Of a stretch of 17,353 bases of DNA, positions 16,157 to 17,353 are shown in pieces; the first letter of the stretch is position 1; each line of letters opens with the position of its first letter. The position numbers were made by a program, and so were the translations under genes. The notes beneath the pieces are model-generated. The model had not been told where the DNA came from. It ran no database searches and saw only the letters and a list, made by a program, of their open reading frames with translations. The stretch comes from an uncultured Lachnospiraceae bacterium (GTDB lineage: Bacteria; Bacillota; Clostridia; Lachnospirales; Lachnospiraceae), in contig CALEFO010000174.1 of assembly GCA_937877165.1 (NCBI GenBank), positions 1-17,353 on the forward strand, written 5' to 3'.

Positions 16157-17251
16157 ATGAACAAGCCAATCCGGATTCTTCATATCGTTGGGGCCATGTA
16201 CCCGGGCGGTATGGAGAATTTTATTATGAATCTGTACCGCAATATCGACCGGAGTCAGTTTCAGTTTGATTTCATCGTCCATCAGAAGAGGGAAAACGAT
16301 TATACCGATGAGATTGAGCAGATGGGAGGACGGGTCTACCTGCTGCCGCGGCTGACGAAAAAACCGTTTTCCAATCTCCATGAGATCCGGAAACTGGTGC
16401 GGGAGAATCATTATCCGATGGTGATCCGCCATACGGCAAACGCGCTGGTTGCCCCACAGCTCCTTGCTGCAAAGCGGGCAGGCGCCGTGACCGTCTGTCA
16501 TTCGCACAATGAGACGGATCCGCAGATCCGGCTTCACCGGATTGGGCAGAGGCTGATGCGGCATGCGGCGGATATCCGCCTTGCCTGCTCAGAACAGGCC
16601 GGCCGGTGGATGTACGGCGATCAGAGCTTTGAAGTCATCCACAATGCGATCGATATTCCGGCGTTTTCCTACAGCGAAGAGAAGGCAGCGACGATCCGGA
16701 GGGAATTCCACCTGGAAGGAAAGCACGTCTACGGAAACATTGCGAATTTCATCGCGTCGAAGAATCACATGTATCTTCTGAGGATTTACCGGGAGATTGT
16801 AAACCTGGATCCGGATGCGGTCTGCTTCTGTCTGGGGGAGGGAGATCTGAGACCCGAGATTGAGGAGGAGATTCAGAAGCTTCATTTGGAAGGAAAGGTG
16901 ATTCTGACCGGAATCCGAAGTGATGTGCCGGACTTTATGTCTTGTCTGGATGTCCTTGTCTTTCCCTCGCGGTTTGAGGGACTTCCGCTTACCCTGATTG
17001 AGGCGCAGGCGGCGGGACTCCCGTCTCTGATCTCCGACACCATCACGAAAAATGTCATTGTGACGGAAGGGATTGTCCGGCAGCTTTCTATTGAAGAAAA
17101 ACCGGAGGTCTGGGCGGAAACGGCGGTCCGATTGGCCATGCAGCCGCATGACAGAACCTGCCAGAAGGAGAGCATTGCGGCAGCAGGGTATGATATCCGG
17201 CAGCTTGCGGTCTGGTACCAGGAATTTATCCGGAAGAATATCGGACGGTAG
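16157..17251 (+). CDS. Glycosyltransferase family 4 (GT-B, polysaccharide or glycan synthesis)
   Basis: A 364-residue retaining glycosyltransferase acting on a UDP-sugar or similar donor at the cytosolic membrane face. N-terminal acceptor-side motif: MNKPIRILHIVGAMYPGGME, the usual opening of capsule or exopolysaccharide GT4 proteins. Further on are YGNIANFIASKNH, GEGDLRPEIEEEI and VFPSRFEGLPLTLIEAQAAG with the EX7E motif (Glu274 and Glu282). The ATG at 16157 has AAAGAG 6 bases upstream; 16151 is an equally possible start, and the frame opens from 16034 without a fitting N-terminus, overlapping the DUF1934 gene. About 100 bases separate it from the previous stop. A role in capsule assembly or in extending the adhesin glycan cannot be told apart here. 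Confidence 0.92.
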   Translation: MNKPIRILHIVGAMYPGGMENFIMNLYRNIDRSQFQFDFIVHQKRENDYTDEIEQMGGRVYLLPRLTKKPFSNLHEIRKLVRENHYPMVIRHTANALVAPQLLAAKRAGAVTVCHSHNETDPQIRLHRIGQRLMRHAADIRLACSEQAGRWMYGDQSFEVIHNAIDIPAFSYSEEKAATIRREFHLEGKHVYGNIANFIASKNHMYLLRIYREIVNLDPDAVCFCLGEGDLRPEIEEEIQKLHLEGKVILTGIRSDVPDFMSCLDVLVFPSRFEGLPLTLIEAQAAGLPSLISDTITKNVIVTEGIVRQLSIEEKPEVWAETAVRLAMQPHDRTCQKESIAAAGYDIRQLAVWYQEFIRKNIGR

Positions 17252-17266
17252 AAGGAAGAAGTTCAG

Positions 17267-17353
17267 GTGAGAATACAGACGAAGGAAGAATTAAAAAAGG
17301 TCCTGCAGGCAGAAGCCGCAGTATATGAATATAAATGGTACTACAGGCTGCCG
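17267..17353 (+). CDS. Start of an unidentified gene, truncated by the window edge
   Basis: A GTG start at 17267 with AAGGAAG (17252-17258) 8 bases upstream, 15 bases after the glycosyltransferase stop. Twenty-nine codons are visible: MRIQTKEELKKVLQAEAAVY followed by EYKWYYRLP, open to the edge. The beginning resembles short-helix N-termini of serine acetyltransferase-type proteins in polysaccharide clusters, but that is a guess. Not enough sequence is present to assign a function. Confidence 0.55.
   Translation, partial: MRIQTKEELKKVLQAEAAVYEYKWYYRLP

Overview
The window carries a complete accessory Sec (SecA2/SecY2) locus together with its serine-rich repeat adhesin substrate. All genes are on the + strand. 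The gene order after the adhesin is secY2-asp1-asp2-asp3-secA2-gtfA-gtfB-small membrane protein, the order I recall for the Streptococcus gordonii gspB locus (secY2-asp1-asp2-asp3-secA2-gtfA-gtfB-asp4-asp5). The organism is a Gram-positive Firmicute with moderate GC. The adhesin tail (VLG box, YVKTGD, one membrane helix, KKLRRRK), the DUF1934 gene and the codon usage suggest a Clostridia/Lachnospiraceae-type genome rather than a streptococcus, but that is an inference.

Layout: bases 1-54 are the 3' end of a group II intron (3' half of domain V plus a full domain VI with its bulged branch-point A), whose body lies off the left edge. Bases 55-337 are an AT-richer spacer holding the probable adhesin promoter. 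Bases 338-3487 encode a 1049-residue adhesin: long glycine-containing signal peptide, acidic first repeat region, choice-of-anchor A-like globular region, 282-residue Ser-X repeat region, and a C-terminal wall/membrane anchor. From 3501 to 13808 there are seven tightly packed, partly overlapping genes: secY2, asp1, asp2, asp3, secA2, gtfA and gtfB. A 62-residue single-helix membrane protein sits at 13931-14119, where asp4 would be expected. After a 180-base spacer with a small hairpin comes a second block: a UDP-N-acetylhexosamine 6-dehydrogenase, a DUF1934 protein, a family 4 glycosyltransferase, and the first 29 codons of another gene. This looks like the start of a surface-polysaccharide or glycan cluster.

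How the genes work together (family knowledge plus inference): GtfA/GtfB would put O-linked GlcNAc on Ser/Thr of the adhesin in the cytosol. Asp2, whose predicted Ser and His active-site residues are present, would O-acetylate that glycan. Asp1/Asp2/Asp3 would escort the glycoprotein to the SecA2 motor, which drives it through the SecY2 channel, perhaps helped by the small membrane protein. The adhesin is then held at the envelope by its C-terminal anchor. No dedicated Gly/Nss/Gtf3-type enzymes lie between the adhesin and secY2, so any further glycan extension must come from elsewhere, possibly the downstream glycosyltransferase. Unusual points are the choice-of-anchor A-like binding region in a serine-rich adhesin, the lack of a classical LPXTG, the 91-base exact in-frame duplication in the Ser-repeat region, and the intron next to the promoter. 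No rRNA, tRNA, CRISPR array, riboswitch or convincing rho-independent terminator was seen.
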